Assembly (NCBI RefSeq): GCF_000513295.1
Contig: NC_023065.1
Coordinates: 2,774,501 to 2,838,500, forward strand
DNA from: Magnetospirillum gryphiswaldense MSR-1 v2
Lineage (GTDB): Bacteria > Pseudomonadota > Alphaproteobacteria > Rhodospirillales > Magnetospirillaceae
Direction: 5' to 3'
Length of the DNA stretch: 64,000 nt
Part shown: positions 55,549 to 64,000 of the stretch, piece by piece
How the letters are laid out: each line of letters starts with the position of its first letter
Position numbering within the stretch: position 1 is the stretch's first letter
Program-made: the position numbers and the translations under genes
Notes under the pieces: model-generated
Database searches by the model: none
What the model was told of the DNA's origin: nothing
The model's input: the letters and a program-made list of their open reading frames with translations, nothing else

Positions 55549-55770
55549 TCACTCCACCGGACGGGCGACGATGTGGGCGAGCAGCAGCAAGATGACGCCC
55601 AAGGTCAGGCCGGCGATGCTGGGCACCGCCGTCAGCAGGGCATAGCCCGCCATCTCCGGCTCGGTGATGGCCGTGCGCAATCCTTTGAACACACCGATGG
55701 CCGACAGCAGCAGCAGCCCGATTCCGGCAAGGCGCATCACGAGGGGAATCCGGCTTTTCTTCGCTGTCAT
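55549..55770 (-). CDS. Small membrane protein of unknown function
   Basis: A 73-residue protein with two clear membrane helices (LAGIGLLLLSAIGVF and VPSIAGLTLGVILLLLAHIVA) around a short acidic loop and a basic N-terminus (MTAKKSR). No family recognised. It ends eight bases from the tRNA gene on the other strand. Composition and codon use fit the genome, but with this length it could be a chance frame. Confidence 0.5.
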   Translation of the reverse strand: MTAKKSRIPLVMRLAGIGLLLLSAIGVFKGLRTAITEPEMAGYALLTAVPSIAGLTLGVILLLLAHIVARPVE

Positions 55771-55898
55771 TTCGCGCTCCTTGGACGATTGTCCCCACCA
55801 TAGACGCTGACGACAGGAACGCAACCGGCCAGCCCCCTTGACGCCGATCCCCCGCCGGTGGCAGACAAGCCGATCATCGTATGTGCAAGGATCGTCCT

Positions 55899-56726
55899 AT
55901 GCCGTCATGGCCGCTGGATCAAGTGCTGCCGTTGGCCATCGCCCTGCCGTTGGTGGGCATCGCCGCCGGGCTGATCGCCGGCCTGCTGGGGGTGGGCGGC
56001 GGTATCGTCATCGTCCCGGTGCTTTATCACGTCTTCACCGTCTTGGGCCTGGACGAGGCGATCCGCATGCATGTGGCGGTGGGCACCTCGCTGGCCACCA
56101 TCATCGCCACCTCGACCTCGTCCTGGCGGTCGCATGCGCGCAAGGGCGCGGTGGACAGGGATCTGTTGCGCAGTTGGGGGCCGTTCATCCTGGTCGGCGT
56201 CGCCATCGGCAGCCTGGCCGCCGGCTGGGTCAAGGGGCCGGTCCTCACCGGTATTTTCGCCGGCTTCGCTCTGTTGGTTTCCCTGCACATGGCCTTCGGC
56301 CGGCCGGAATGGCGCCTGGGCCACAGCCTGCCCACCGGCGCCGCCAAGGCCGGGCTGGCCGCCCTGATCGGCGGTTGTTCAGCCATGATGGGCATCGGCG
56401 GCGGCACCTTCGCCGTCCCCACCTTGACCTTGTTCGGCACCCCCATCCACCGAGCGGTGGGCACCGCCTCGGCCATCGGTCTGATCATCGGCATCCCCGG
56501 CACCATCGGCTTCATCCTCACCGGCTGGAACGCCGCCCAGTTGCCGCCGTTCAGCCTGGGTTATGTCAACCTTTTGGGGGTGGCGGCCATCCTGCCCACC
56601 TCCATGGCGGCGGCACCGTGGGGGGCCCGGCTGGCCCATAGTCTGGACACAAGGCTGCTGCGCCGGGCCTTCGCCGTTTTCCTGTTCCTGACGTCTTTAC
56701 GCATGGCCTATGGCTTGCTGAACTGA
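55899..56726 (+). CDS. TauE/SafE-family sulfite/sulfonate permease
   Basis: A 275-residue membrane protein of the TauE/SafE (DUF81) family, which exports sulfite or organosulfonates. It has eight hydrophobic segments and the duplicated family motif: GLIAGLLGVGGGIVIVPVL in the first half and ALIGGCSAMMGIGGGTFAVPTL in the second. The substrate cannot be told from sequence. ATG 55899 (MPSWPL) or the upstream 55881 may be used. It lies 58 bases before argC. Confidence 0.88.
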   Translation: MPSWPLDQVLPLAIALPLVGIAAGLIAGLLGVGGGIVIVPVLYHVFTVLGLDEAIRMHVAVGTSLATIIATSTSSWRSHARKGAVDRDLLRSWGPFILVGVAIGSLAAGWVKGPVLTGIFAGFALLVSLHMAFGRPEWRLGHSLPTGAAKAGLAALIGGCSAMMGIGGGTFAVPTLTLFGTPIHRAVGTASAIGLIIGIPGTIGFILTGWNAAQLPPFSLGYVNLLGVAAILPTSMAAAPWGARLAHSLDTRLLRRAFAVFLFLTSLRMAYGLLN

Positions 56727-56784
56727 CATTGCCCCTGCTATCGTCCGCGCCAGTTTTGACCGATAGCAACGGAAAGGGTGTGTC

Positions 56785-57825
56785 ATGAGCGAGGTCAAGG
56801 TCGCGATTCTGGGGGCCAGCGGCTATACCGGGGCCGAATTGGTGCGCATGCTGGCCAGCCATCCCAGCTTCCGCATGACCGCGCTGACCGCCGACCGCAA
56901 GGCCGGGCAGGAGATGGCGGCGGTGTTCCCGCAATTCGCCGCTCTCGACCTGCCGCGTCTGGTCAGCATCGATCAGGTGGATTTCGCCGGTATCGATGCG
57001 GTGTTCTGCGCCCTGCCCCACGGCACCACGCAAGAGGTGATCGCCGGCCTGCCCGGTCACGTCAAGATCGTCGACCTGTCGGCAGATTTCCGCCTTTACG
57101 ACCTGGAGGCCTACAACACCTGGTACGGCCATCCGCACCAGGCGCCGGAGCTGCAAAAGCAGGCGATCTACGGTTTGACCGAGTTGAAACGCGACGCGGT
57201 CAAGACCGCGCGGCTGGTGGCCAATCCCGGCTGCTATCCGACCTCGGTGCAGATCCCGCTGGTGCCGTTGCTCAAGGCCGGGCTGATCGCGGCGGAAGAC
57301 ATCATCATCGACGCCAAGTCGGGCACCTCGGGCGCCGGACGCGCGGCCAAGGAAAACATCCTTTATTGCGAAGTGACCGAGGGCCTGCACGCCTATGGCA
57401 TCGCCAGCCACCGCCACGCCCCCGAGATCGAGCAGGAACTGGGCGAAGCGGCGCGCAAGCCGGTCATCGTCAGCTTCACCCCACATCTGATGCCCATGAG
57501 CCGGGGCATGCTGTCGACCATCAATGTGCGGCTGGTCGATGGCGCCAAGGCCGCCGATCTGCGCGCCGCCTGGCAGCAGGTCTATAAGGACGAGCCCTTC
57601 GTCAAGGTGCTGCCCGCCGGGGTGGCACCGCAGACCCGGCATGTGCGCGGCTCCAATTGTTGCTTCATCAATGCCTTCGACGACCGGCTGCCGGGCCGGG
57701 TGATCATCTGCTCGGTCATCGACAATCTGGTCAAGGGCGCCTCGGGCCAAGCCATCCAGAACATGAACCTGATGTTCGGCCAGCAAGAAACCGCCGGCAT
57801 CAGCCAGCAACCCTTGTTCCCCTAG
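56785..57825 (+). CDS. argC: N-acetyl-gamma-glutamyl-phosphate reductase
   Basis: A 346-residue NADPH enzyme of arginine synthesis (type 1, long form), reducing acetylglutamyl phosphate to the semialdehyde. The N-terminal Rossmann motif GASGYTGAELVRML, the catalytic cysteine in NPGCYPTS and the acid-base histidine region HRHAPEIEQEL are present. The C-terminal domain ends near VKGASGQAIQNMNLMFG. The stop codon TAG (57823-57825) falls inside the first stem of a dispersed palindromic repeat. GGAAAGGGTG precedes ATG 56785. Confidence 0.97.
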   Translation: MSEVKVAILGASGYTGAELVRMLASHPSFRMTALTADRKAGQEMAAVFPQFAALDLPRLVSIDQVDFAGIDAVFCALPHGTTQEVIAGLPGHVKIVDLSADFRLYDLEAYNTWYGHPHQAPELQKQAIYGLTELKRDAVKTARLVANPGCYPTSVQIPLVPLLKAGLIAAEDIIIDAKSGTSGAGRAAKENILYCEVTEGLHAYGIASHRHAPEIEQELGEAARKPVIVSFTPHLMPMSRGMLSTINVRLVDGAKAADLRAAWQQVYKDEPFVKVLPAGVAPQTRHVRGSNCCFINAFDDRLPGRVIICSVIDNLVKGASGQAIQNMNLMFGQQETAGISQQPLFP

Positions 57826-57940
57826 ACCAGTTTCCGCTGAAGCGGAGACTGGTCTAGGTTTCAAAAGTGGCCCGTGACGGGCCCGCTCAGGCGCCGCGCG
57901 GGCTTGTCGCAGGTCCACGCTTCGCGTGAAAATGCTCTAA
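57822..57940 (-). repeat. Tripartite palindromic intergenic repeat, copy 2
   Basis: Same modules as 1244-1349, in the opposite orientation. Module A: CTAGACCAGTTTCCGCT pairs with AGCGGAGACTGGTCTAG (57822-57838 with 57841-57857, one G-T pair). Module B: GGCCCG-TGA-CGGGCC (57869-57883). Module C core: CACGC-TTC-GCGTG then AAAATGC (57916-57935). The element begins at the argC stop and ends at the ribosome binding site of the next gene. Confidence 0.8.
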
Positions 57941-57950
57941 GGAGTCCCCC

Positions 57951-58478
57951 ATGTCCGGTCTGATCCTGCCCTTCAAGGGCACCAGCCCCACCATCGCCGA
58001 TGATTGCTTCATCGCTCCCAACGCCACCATCATCGGCGACGTGGTCATCGGCGCCGGCACCAGCGTGTGGTTCGGCTGCGTCATCCGTGGCGACGTCCAT
58101 GAAATCCGCATCGGCGAACGCACCAATATTCAGGACGGCACCATCGTCCACGTCACCGGCGGCAAGCTGGGCACCTATATCGGTTCCGATATCACCATCG
58201 GTCATGGTGCCGTGCTGCATGCCTGCACCTTGGAAGACGGCTGCTTCATCGGCATGGGCGCGGTGGTTCTGGACGGCGCGGTGATCGAATCGGGCGCCAT
58301 GGTCGCCGCCGGCGCGGTGGTGACGCCGGGCAAGCGGGTGGCGGCGGGCGAGTTGTGGTCGGGCAATCCAGCCAAGCTGATGCGCCCGCTGAAAGAGGCG
58401 GAAATCGCCTTCTTCCCCAAATCGGCGGCCAATTACCGGACTTTAGGCGATACCTATCGCCAAAGTCTGGGGGACTGA
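57951..58478 (+). CDS. Gamma-carbonic anhydrase family protein
   Basis: A 175-residue left-handed beta-helix (hexapeptide repeat) protein of the gamma-carbonic anhydrase/YrdA/PaaY type, usually trimeric with zinc between subunits. The three probable zinc histidines are H67 (IVHVTGG), H85 and H90 (GHGAVLHAC). Repeats such as NATIIGDVVIGAG and GAVVLDGAVIESGAMVAAGAVVTPG are clear. It lacks the long acidic loop of the archaeal enzyme, as do many family members, so activity is uncertain. GGAG precedes the ATG, directly after the palindromic repeat. Confidence 0.92.
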   Translation: MSGLILPFKGTSPTIADDCFIAPNATIIGDVVIGAGTSVWFGCVIRGDVHEIRIGERTNIQDGTIVHVTGGKLGTYIGSDITIGHGAVLHACTLEDGCFIGMGAVVLDGAVIESGAMVAAGAVVTPGKRVAAGELWSGNPAKLMRPLKEAEIAFFPKSAANYRTLGDTYRQSLGD

Positions 58479-58492
58479 AATGGCGTTTGGAC

Positions 58493-58522
58493 GTTTACCG
58501 AAAGGCAAGGCTTTCGGTAAAC
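58493..58522. repeat. Intergenic hairpin
   Basis: GTTTACCGAAAG pairs perfectly with CTTTCGGTAAAC around GCAAGG. No T run follows, so it is not a standard terminator. It stands between the carbonic-anhydrase-like gene and the next gene. Confidence 0.6.
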
Positions 58523-58571
58523 AGTGGCGAGATCGGCCAGAATCGGCCCAGCCCCTGAACGGAGCCCCCCT

Positions 58572-60254
58572 ATGAGCGAGAAACGGTCGAGAAACGGCCT
58601 GTTGTCACGCATCGCCGCCCCCATCGCCAAGGTTGCCCGCCGCATGGCTCGGCGCGGCACCATCGACGAGATGTCGGTGACCGATGCCGCCCGCGAGATG
58701 GAGCAGGCCCGTGCCGCCGCCCGTGCCGCCGCCACCGATTCCCTGACCTCGGAAGATTTCCGTCTGGCCATGGAACAGGTGCTGCGCGAGGACCAGGGCC
58801 GTTTCGGCACCAAACTGCACGTGGTATCGCTGGTGGAATTCCGTGAGGCGGTAGGCGAACGCTGGGCCAGGATTTCCGACAAGGTGATGATGATCGCCGA
58901 GGGCGTCATCACCAAGCACCTGGGCACCGGCAATCTGTTCGCGCGTCAGGGCAGTGATTTCTTTACCCTGGTGTTCCGTACCTGTAGCGCCGACGAAGGT
59001 CGCCTGCGTGCCCACACCATCGCCCAGGAACTGGGGACCAGACTGGTGGGCGACCAGTTCCAAGGCATCGACCGCCCGCTGGCCCTGTCGGCGGAAATGG
59101 ATCTGGCCGACGCCGTCCAGATCGACGGCACTTTGAACCACCCGGCCATCCAGAAGGCGGTGGGGGAAAAGCGCGCCCTGATCGCCGGCACCGTCAGCGA
59201 CGCGGCGTCGCAAACCTGGGTACCGCCGCAGGCCAGCCAAACACCGGCAAAGCCCGCGGCAAAGCATCACCTCATCCAAACCCAGCCCAAGCGCCCGGAT
59301 GCCACCCCCGACCTGCCCAACGCCGTCACCAGCGGCGAAAAGCCCGCCGCAATCCGCGATCCCGGTTGGGTGGCCATGGACGCGCCCAAGCGCATCAAGG
59401 AATCCGACACCGCCTGGATCATCCTGGACAGCGGCCCGCGCCCGGAACAACCGGTGCCGAACAAGGCGCCGGCCATCCTGCCATCGGCCCCGCCCTTACC
59501 CGACACCGCGCGGCTGTCCTTGCTGTGGCGCCCCACCTGGGTCGCCGGCAGCGAAACCATCGGCGCCTATGTGGCCCGCATCCAGCGCCTGGACAAACCC
59601 GACGGCATGCCCGTGGACGGTTCGCTGGCCTATCCGCGCGACGATGAAAACTCGGTCCTGACCCTGGATCGCTATTGCATCGCCAATGCGCTCAGGGATT
59701 TTCGCGGTTCTGAAAACGCCGGCAACGGCTCGACCGTGGTGCTCCCCATCCACTGGACGACGCTATGCGCCGATAACCGCATGGATTATCTGGCCCCGTT
59801 CGCCGATATCACCGAACAGGCGCGCAGCGCCCGCGTGATCATCGACCTGTTCGGCGTGCCCGATCAGACCAATGCCCGCCAATTGGGCGAAATCATCGCC
59901 ATCGCCAAGGGTCTGTGCCGTGAAGTGGTGCTGCGCACCCGCCTGACCGACAGCCGGGCCAAGCTGGCCGCCGATTGCGGCGCGTCGATGATCGGCATCG
60001 ATCTGTCGCAATTGTCGCCAGCGGAACGCACCGACGATGCCGCCTTGCTGACCAATCTGCGCCGTTTCCTCGACCAGGCCGGCACGTTCGGCCTGGGCGC
60101 CTATGTGTGGGGGGCGCGACGCCGTGCCGCCGTGGTCGGATCGGTCCAGGGCGGCTTCGCCATGGTCAACGGCCCGGCGCTGATGAAGGATATCGCCAAG
60201 CCGGCCAAGGTTCTGCCGGCGCCTAAGACCCGCTTTGCCGCCATGCCCACCTGA
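58572..60254 (+). CDS. Degenerate GGDEF/EAL-like protein
   Basis: A 560-residue soluble protein that I place only by distant similarity. Residues about 60-180 follow a GGDEF layout (HVVSLVEFREAVGERWARISDKVM, then LFARQGSDFFTLVF, GSDFF where GGDEF would be). A Pro/Ala linker (about 215-300) follows. Residues about 310-545 follow an EAL layout: TVVLPIHWTTL, ARVIIDLFGVPD, ASMIGIDLSQL, FLDQAGTFGLGAYVWG and GGFAMVNGPALM. EAL metal ligands cannot be matched, so it is probably a receptor or scaffold rather than an enzyme. The membrane protein gene after it starts two bases past its stop. Confidence 0.6.
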   Translation: MSEKRSRNGLLSRIAAPIAKVARRMARRGTIDEMSVTDAAREMEQARAAARAAATDSLTSEDFRLAMEQVLREDQGRFGTKLHVVSLVEFREAVGERWARISDKVMMIAEGVITKHLGTGNLFARQGSDFFTLVFRTCSADEGRLRAHTIAQELGTRLVGDQFQGIDRPLALSAEMDLADAVQIDGTLNHPAIQKAVGEKRALIAGTVSDAASQTWVPPQASQTPAKPAAKHHLIQTQPKRPDATPDLPNAVTSGEKPAAIRDPGWVAMDAPKRIKESDTAWIILDSGPRPEQPVPNKAPAILPSAPPLPDTARLSLLWRPTWVAGSETIGAYVARIQRLDKPDGMPVDGSLAYPRDDENSVLTLDRYCIANALRDFRGSENAGNGSTVVLPIHWTTLCADNRMDYLAPFADITEQARSARVIIDLFGVPDQTNARQLGEIIAIAKGLCREVVLRTRLTDSRAKLAADCGASMIGIDLSQLSPAERTDDAALLTNLRRFLDQAGTFGLGAYVWGARRRAAVVGSVQGGFAMVNGPALMKDIAKPAKVLPAPKTRFAAMPT

Positions 60255-60256
60255 TC

Positions 60257-61651
60257 ATGCGCCGCCTCGCCGCCACCCTCGCCTTGCTGTGCGTGGTTGC
60301 CGGCGCCATCGCCCAGCCCTTGGGCGGCGGCCCCTGGGCTGGATTGGCCGCCGCCGCCGCCATGGCACTTTATCTGCTGCTGGAAGGCTGGGGCTGCCGC
60401 CGCAACGGTCGCATCATCCTGGCCCTGGCCGTCGTCGCCACCGCCGCAACGCTGATCTGGCACCCCGAACCGCTGTCGCTGCTGGCCCGCGCCGGTACCG
60501 CCGCCGCCGCCATCATCGGCCTGTTCACCGCCCTGGGATTTCTGCGCGAGGCGGCGGAAAGCTCGGTTCTGGTGCAGGAATGCGGGCAATTGCTGGTGCG
60601 CCAGCCGCCGGGGCGGCGCTATCTGGCCCTGACCCTGGGCAGCCACGTGATTTCCCTGGTGCTGAATTTCGGCGTGCTGCCCTTGCTGGGCACCATGGTG
60701 GTCAAGGGCAACACCCTGGACGCCGCCGGCGGCGATGCACGCATCGTCGCCATCCGCGCCCAGCGCATGCTGTCGGCCATGCTGCGCGGTTTCGCCGTCA
60801 TGACCGTGTGGTCGCCGTTGTCGGTATCCTTCGCCGTCACCGTGGCGGTGGTGCCCGGCCTGGCATGGCAAACCCTGTTGCCGGTGCAAATCGTGCTTTC
60901 CGTCTTGTTGCTGCTCTTGGGACTGGCGCTCGACCGCCGCGCCTTCCCGCCGCGGGCCCAGCCGCTTGCCCCGCCCCTGGCCCCGGCGGCGGTCGGCCCG
61001 CAGGACTGGCGCCCGGCCTGGGCCATGGCCGCCCTGGTGGCGGCGGTGGTGGCCGGCTCGGTGCTGGTGGCGGAACTGTCGGGGGTGCGTCTGGTCAACG
61101 GCGCCATGATGGTGGTGCCGCCCGCCGCCCTGATCTGGCTGTGGGTACAGCAACGCCACATGGGCGCCGTCCTGGCCGGATTATGGCGCAAGCTGCTGGT
61201 CAGCCTGCCCGGCTTCCGCGACGAAGTGGCCATGCTGGGCGGTGCCATGTTCGTCGGCACCATCGCCACCGGCTTCCTCTCGGCCGAACGCATCGGTGCG
61301 GTCGTCGAAGGTCTGGGATTGCCGCCCTTGCTGCTGGTGATCCTGCTGGCCTGGGCGGTCATGGCCCTGGCCCAGATCGGCGTCTCGCAGATCGTCACCA
61401 CCACCTTGCTGGGCGGCGCCCTGATCCATGTGGTCCCGCCGCTGGTACTGGCCAGCGCCCTGATGGGGGCCTGGGCCTTGTCCGCCTGCTCCACCCCGGT
61501 GGGGGCGGCGGTGCTGACCGTGGCCCGTATCGGCGCCGTGCCGGTCCGGGTGGTCGCCCATGATTGGAACAGCCGCTATGTGCTGACCGGCGCCATGGTG
61601 CTGGCGGCATGGCTGGCGGTACTGAACGGTGGCCTGTCCCTGTTTGGCTGA
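60257..61651 (+). CDS. Polytopic membrane protein, probable transporter
   Basis: A 464-residue inner-membrane protein with about 11-12 hydrophobic segments. The family is not recognised. It has an arrangement of two halves joined by a Pro/Ala-rich loop (about residues 225-250), and re-entrant-like segments (LNFGVLPLLGTMVVKGN; ALAQIGVSQIVTTTLLGGAL) of the sort found in ion-transporter-superfamily permeases. It starts two bases after the degenerate GGDEF/EAL-like gene, so the two are likely functionally linked. ATG 60257; no strong ribosome site, consistent with translational coupling. Confidence 0.75.
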   Translation: MRRLAATLALLCVVAGAIAQPLGGGPWAGLAAAAAMALYLLLEGWGCRRNGRIILALAVVATAATLIWHPEPLSLLARAGTAAAAIIGLFTALGFLREAAESSVLVQECGQLLVRQPPGRRYLALTLGSHVISLVLNFGVLPLLGTMVVKGNTLDAAGGDARIVAIRAQRMLSAMLRGFAVMTVWSPLSVSFAVTVAVVPGLAWQTLLPVQIVLSVLLLLLGLALDRRAFPPRAQPLAPPLAPAAVGPQDWRPAWAMAALVAAVVAGSVLVAELSGVRLVNGAMMVVPPAALIWLWVQQRHMGAVLAGLWRKLLVSLPGFRDEVAMLGGAMFVGTIATGFLSAERIGAVVEGLGLPPLLLVILLAWAVMALAQIGVSQIVTTTLLGGALIHVVPPLVLASALMGAWALSACSTPVGAAVLTVARIGAVPVRVVAHDWNSRYVLTGAMVLAAWLAVLNGGLSLFG

Positions 61652-61708
61652 TGCCACAGCGCGGCGGGTCGGCTACACTCGCGCCCAGGATGGGTGGGCG
61701 GAACCGGC

Positions 61709-64000
61709 ATGACGCGTAGAAACAGGATCATTGTACTTTCCTTGGCGGGTTTGGCGGCCATCGGCTTGGCCTTTGTGCTGACGCGCGACTGGCAGGCGCC
61801 CTTGCAAACCGTCCTGGCCCGGGCCGAACGGGCCTTGGGTCTATCCATCACCATCGGCGGCAAGACCAGGCTGGCGCTGTTGCCGCCGGCCCTGACCGCC
61901 GAGCAGGTACGCCTGCACAAGGACGGCAACGACATCGCCACCATCGGTCGGCTGTCGCTGCGGCTGGCCCCGGCCAGCCTGTTCACCGGCGCCCTCGACG
62001 TGCGCGGGTTGATGGCCGAGCATCTGCGCCTGGGCAACCTGGACCTGGACCGCATCGAAGCCCATCTGGATGGCCGCAAACTGGACGGCTTCACCAAGAT
62101 CGGCGGCCACAATCTGACCTTCAGCGCTGCCCTCGACGGCAAGGACGGTCACGCCGCCAGCCTGCGTCTATCCGCCCCGGCCCTGGGGGCGGCACTGCAT
62201 TTCGACGGCAACCTCGAGCGCGATGCCGAAGGACCGGTGCTGTCGGGTCGGCTGAGTTTGAACAGCGGCGAGTTGGCGGCTTGGGCGCCGCATCTCGATC
62301 TGCCGGCGGGGGCGACACTGAAGGCCGAGGCCGATGTGGAAGCCGGCGCCGGTCAATTGGCCCTGGTCAACCTGACCATGACCAGCCTGGGCAGCCGCGC
62401 CGCCGGATCGCTGCAGATCCTGGCAGGCAGCCCGGTGCTGGCCGAAGCCGACCTCGAGGTGGACAGCCTTGACCTGGACGCCTGGCGCCCGATCAAGAGC
62501 AATGCCCTGACCAATCTGCTGCCCGCCGCCCTGACCCCGCCGGAAGCCGCCGCCAAACCGCCGGCCCCGCCCTTGCCGCCGCCGGCCAATGTGGCCGCCG
62601 CCCCGATTCCGGTCCTGCCCGATCTGCTGGCCAATGTGACGCTGACCCTGCACAGCCTGCGCTGGCATGGCCAAACCCTGCGTGAGATGCACATCCGCGC
62701 CGGCCTGGATCAGGGCCAAGTGGTGCTGCGCCATGCCCAGGCCGATCTGGGCGGTGATTGGCGGATCAATGCCGATGGCGTGCTGGCCGGCCAGGATTTC
62801 AAGGGCAGGCTGCGCGTCAACGGCCCCAGCCTGTCGGGCCGTGCCGATGTGGCGGCGTTGTGGCCGCGCCTGGATTTGACCGATATCAACCTCAACCACG
62901 ACGGCACCTTCGTTCGCGGCAAACTGTCGGCACAGTGGGCTGATGCGGTGGCGGCGCAATGGAACGGCCAGATCGGCAGTTGGAACGACACTGCCGCCAC
63001 CCTCCGCCTGATTCCGGTCAAGGCCGGCTTCGACGCGCCGGACCTGTCCGTGCGCATCGGCACGCTGGCGGTGCACGGCCAGATGCACGGCGATTTTTCC
63101 GACCCCCGCCCGCGCATCGACGCCGTCTTGCGTAGCGGCGACATCGATTTGAAGGCGCTGCCCACCTCGCCCCTGGCCACACCGCCGGTCCGCGCCCCCA
63201 AATTGCTCGGCCGTCAGAAGATTCCCGCCGGCCCGGCCCAACCCAAGCCGGTGGCCGCCCCGGCCAAGGGCGCCGCGCCGTTTTCCACCGCGCCGCTGGA
63301 CTGGTCGGCTCTCGAGCGGGTGGACGGCACCTGGAAGGTCCAGGCGCAATCGCTGTCCGGGGATTTCGGTCGCCTGGAACAGCCGGTACTGACCGCGCAG
63401 TTGAACAACGGCACCGCCCGGATCGAAAGCTTCAGCGCCGGCTACCTGGGCGGCACCGTCAATGCCAGCGGCGCCGCCAGCGGCGGCCCGGTTCCCACCT
63501 TGCGCCTGGACACCAAACTGAGCGGCCTGGACATGGCGCGGCTGAAGCCGGCCCTGGCCGGCCTGTCGGTGGAGAGCGGCAAGATCAGCGGCACGCTTCG
63601 CCTGCACAGTTTCGGCAAAAGCAGCCGCGACATGGCCGCCAACGCGCAAGGCGAAGGCCAGATCGAGGGCGGTCCCGGCAGCATCGGCGGCATCGATCTG
63701 GCCGCCATCGACAGCCAATTGGCACGCCTGGAAAATATCGGCAACGTGCTGTCCCTGGCCCAAGCCGGTCTGGGCGGCGGCACCACCGCCTATTCCCGCC
63801 TGTCCGGTCGACTGATCGTCAAGGATGGCGTGGTCCGCAGCCCCGACCTGCTGCTGGCGGCGACCGGCGGCAGCCTGGGGGCCGACGGCAGCATCGATCT
63901 GGCGCAATGGAGCACGGAAAGCACGGTCTCGCTGACCTTGGCCTCGTTGCCGGCAACCCCCATCGTGCTGCGGCTGTCCGGCCCGCTGGGCAATCCGCGC
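61709..64000 (+). CDS. AsmA-family protein, 3' partial
   Basis: The first 764 codons of a large AsmA-like protein, open to the window end. A short cytoplasmic N-terminus and one membrane helix (about residues 7-23) precede a long periplasmic beta-rich region. Marks of the family are the early LGLSITIGGKTRLALLPPALTAEQVRL and DIATIGRLSLRLAPASLFTGALDVRGLMAEHLRLG, plus the late stretch GTTAYSRLSGRLIVKDGVVRSPDLLLAATGGSLGADGSIDL. AsmA/TamB-like proteins bridge or maintain the envelope, possibly moving phospholipid. Pro/Ala-rich linkers occur near 275-300 and 510-530. ATG 61709 is 57 bases after the previous gene. Confidence 0.88.
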   Translation, partial: MTRRNRIIVLSLAGLAAIGLAFVLTRDWQAPLQTVLARAERALGLSITIGGKTRLALLPPALTAEQVRLHKDGNDIATIGRLSLRLAPASLFTGALDVRGLMAEHLRLGNLDLDRIEAHLDGRKLDGFTKIGGHNLTFSAALDGKDGHAASLRLSAPALGAALHFDGNLERDAEGPVLSGRLSLNSGELAAWAPHLDLPAGATLKAEADVEAGAGQLALVNLTMTSLGSRAAGSLQILAGSPVLAEADLEVDSLDLDAWRPIKSNALTNLLPAALTPPEAAAKPPAPPLPPPANVAAAPIPVLPDLLANVTLTLHSLRWHGQTLREMHIRAGLDQGQVVLRHAQADLGGDWRINADGVLAGQDFKGRLRVNGPSLSGRADVAALWPRLDLTDINLNHDGTFVRGKLSAQWADAVAAQWNGQIGSWNDTAATLRLIPVKAGFDAPDLSVRIGTLAVHGQMHGDFSDPRPRIDAVLRSGDIDLKALPTSPLATPPVRAPKLLGRQKIPAGPAQPKPVAAPAKGAAPFSTAPLDWSALERVDGTWKVQAQSLSGDFGRLEQPVLTAQLNNGTARIESFSAGYLGGTVNASGAASGGPVPTLRLDTKLSGLDMARLKPALAGLSVESGKISGTLRLHSFGKSSRDMAANAQGEGQIEGGPGSIGGIDLAAIDSQLARLENIGNVLSLAQAGLGGGTTAYSRLSGRLIVKDGVVRSPDLLLAATGGSLGADGSIDLAQWSTESTVSLTLASLPATPIVLRLSGPLGNPR

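Overview
The window is a GC-rich, densely packed bacterial chromosome segment with about 55 protein genes, one tRNA and the SRP RNA. It looks like an alphaproteobacterium of the Rhodospirillales, perhaps close to Magnetospirillum. The grounds are a methylsuccinyl-CoA dehydrogenase of the ethylmalonyl-CoA pathway, a MeaB GTPase, a DUF1476-type gene, a CIRCE-controlled groESL operon, a proteobacterial Cox15/CtaA, and many Cache/HAMP chemoreceptors and c-di-GMP proteins. This placement is inference from gene content. I see no magnetosome genes, CRISPR array, prophage or intact insertion sequence.

Layout. 1-7.1 kb: 3' part of mcd, a secreted C-type-lectin-fold protein, a chemoreceptor, an ArsC-family protein, an MscS channel, recX and an ABC-2 permease. 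7.1-14.3 kb: a six-gene minus-strand operon (hyfB, C, E, F, G, I-like) for a membrane complex related to hydrogenase 4, whose large subunit lacks the canonical nickel-binding cysteines (an energy-converting-hydrogenase-related or Ehr complex). 14.4-17.2 kb: dnaX-ybaB-recR. 17.2-20 kb: an orphan TAXI receptor, an unknown helical protein translationally coupled to a small cytochrome c, and the SRP RNA. 20-24.8 kb: CIRCE-groES-groEL, a small unknown, meaB, a CheZ-like protein and rpmB. 24.8-31.3 kb: a dihaem cytochrome, a mog-like gene, an IS110 fossil, lepA, a reductase divergent from an HxlR regulator, a shortened DUF1476 protein and a Fur-ArsR hybrid regulator.

31.3-40.3 kb: a response regulator, two Cache-HAMP-PAS-GGDEF proteins, a lipoprotein, pmbA, ctaA and an M23 peptidase. 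40.3-40.55 kb: a cloverleaf-like inverted-repeat element. 41.5-48.5 kb: a full type I secretion operon (FecR/RTX substrate, TolC, ABC, HlyD); its ABC protein has a highly abnormal signature motif. 48.5-55.5 kb: an HD-GYP protein, ubiD, a two-domain PPK2, a Cache chemoreceptor and tRNA-Leu(UAA). 55.5-64 kb: a TauE permease, argC, a gamma carbonic anhydrase, a degenerate GGDEF/EAL-like protein coupled to a polytopic membrane protein, and an AsmA-family gene cut by the window end.

Two themes stand out. Signalling is over-represented: two chemoreceptors, a CheZ-like protein, a REC protein, two GGDEF proteins, one HD-GYP and one degenerate GGDEF/EAL protein, three of them sharing one Cache sensor type. 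Intergenic palindromic elements also recur: a tripartite hairpin repeat appears intact twice and partly a third time, and two elements supply the stop codon of the gene before them.
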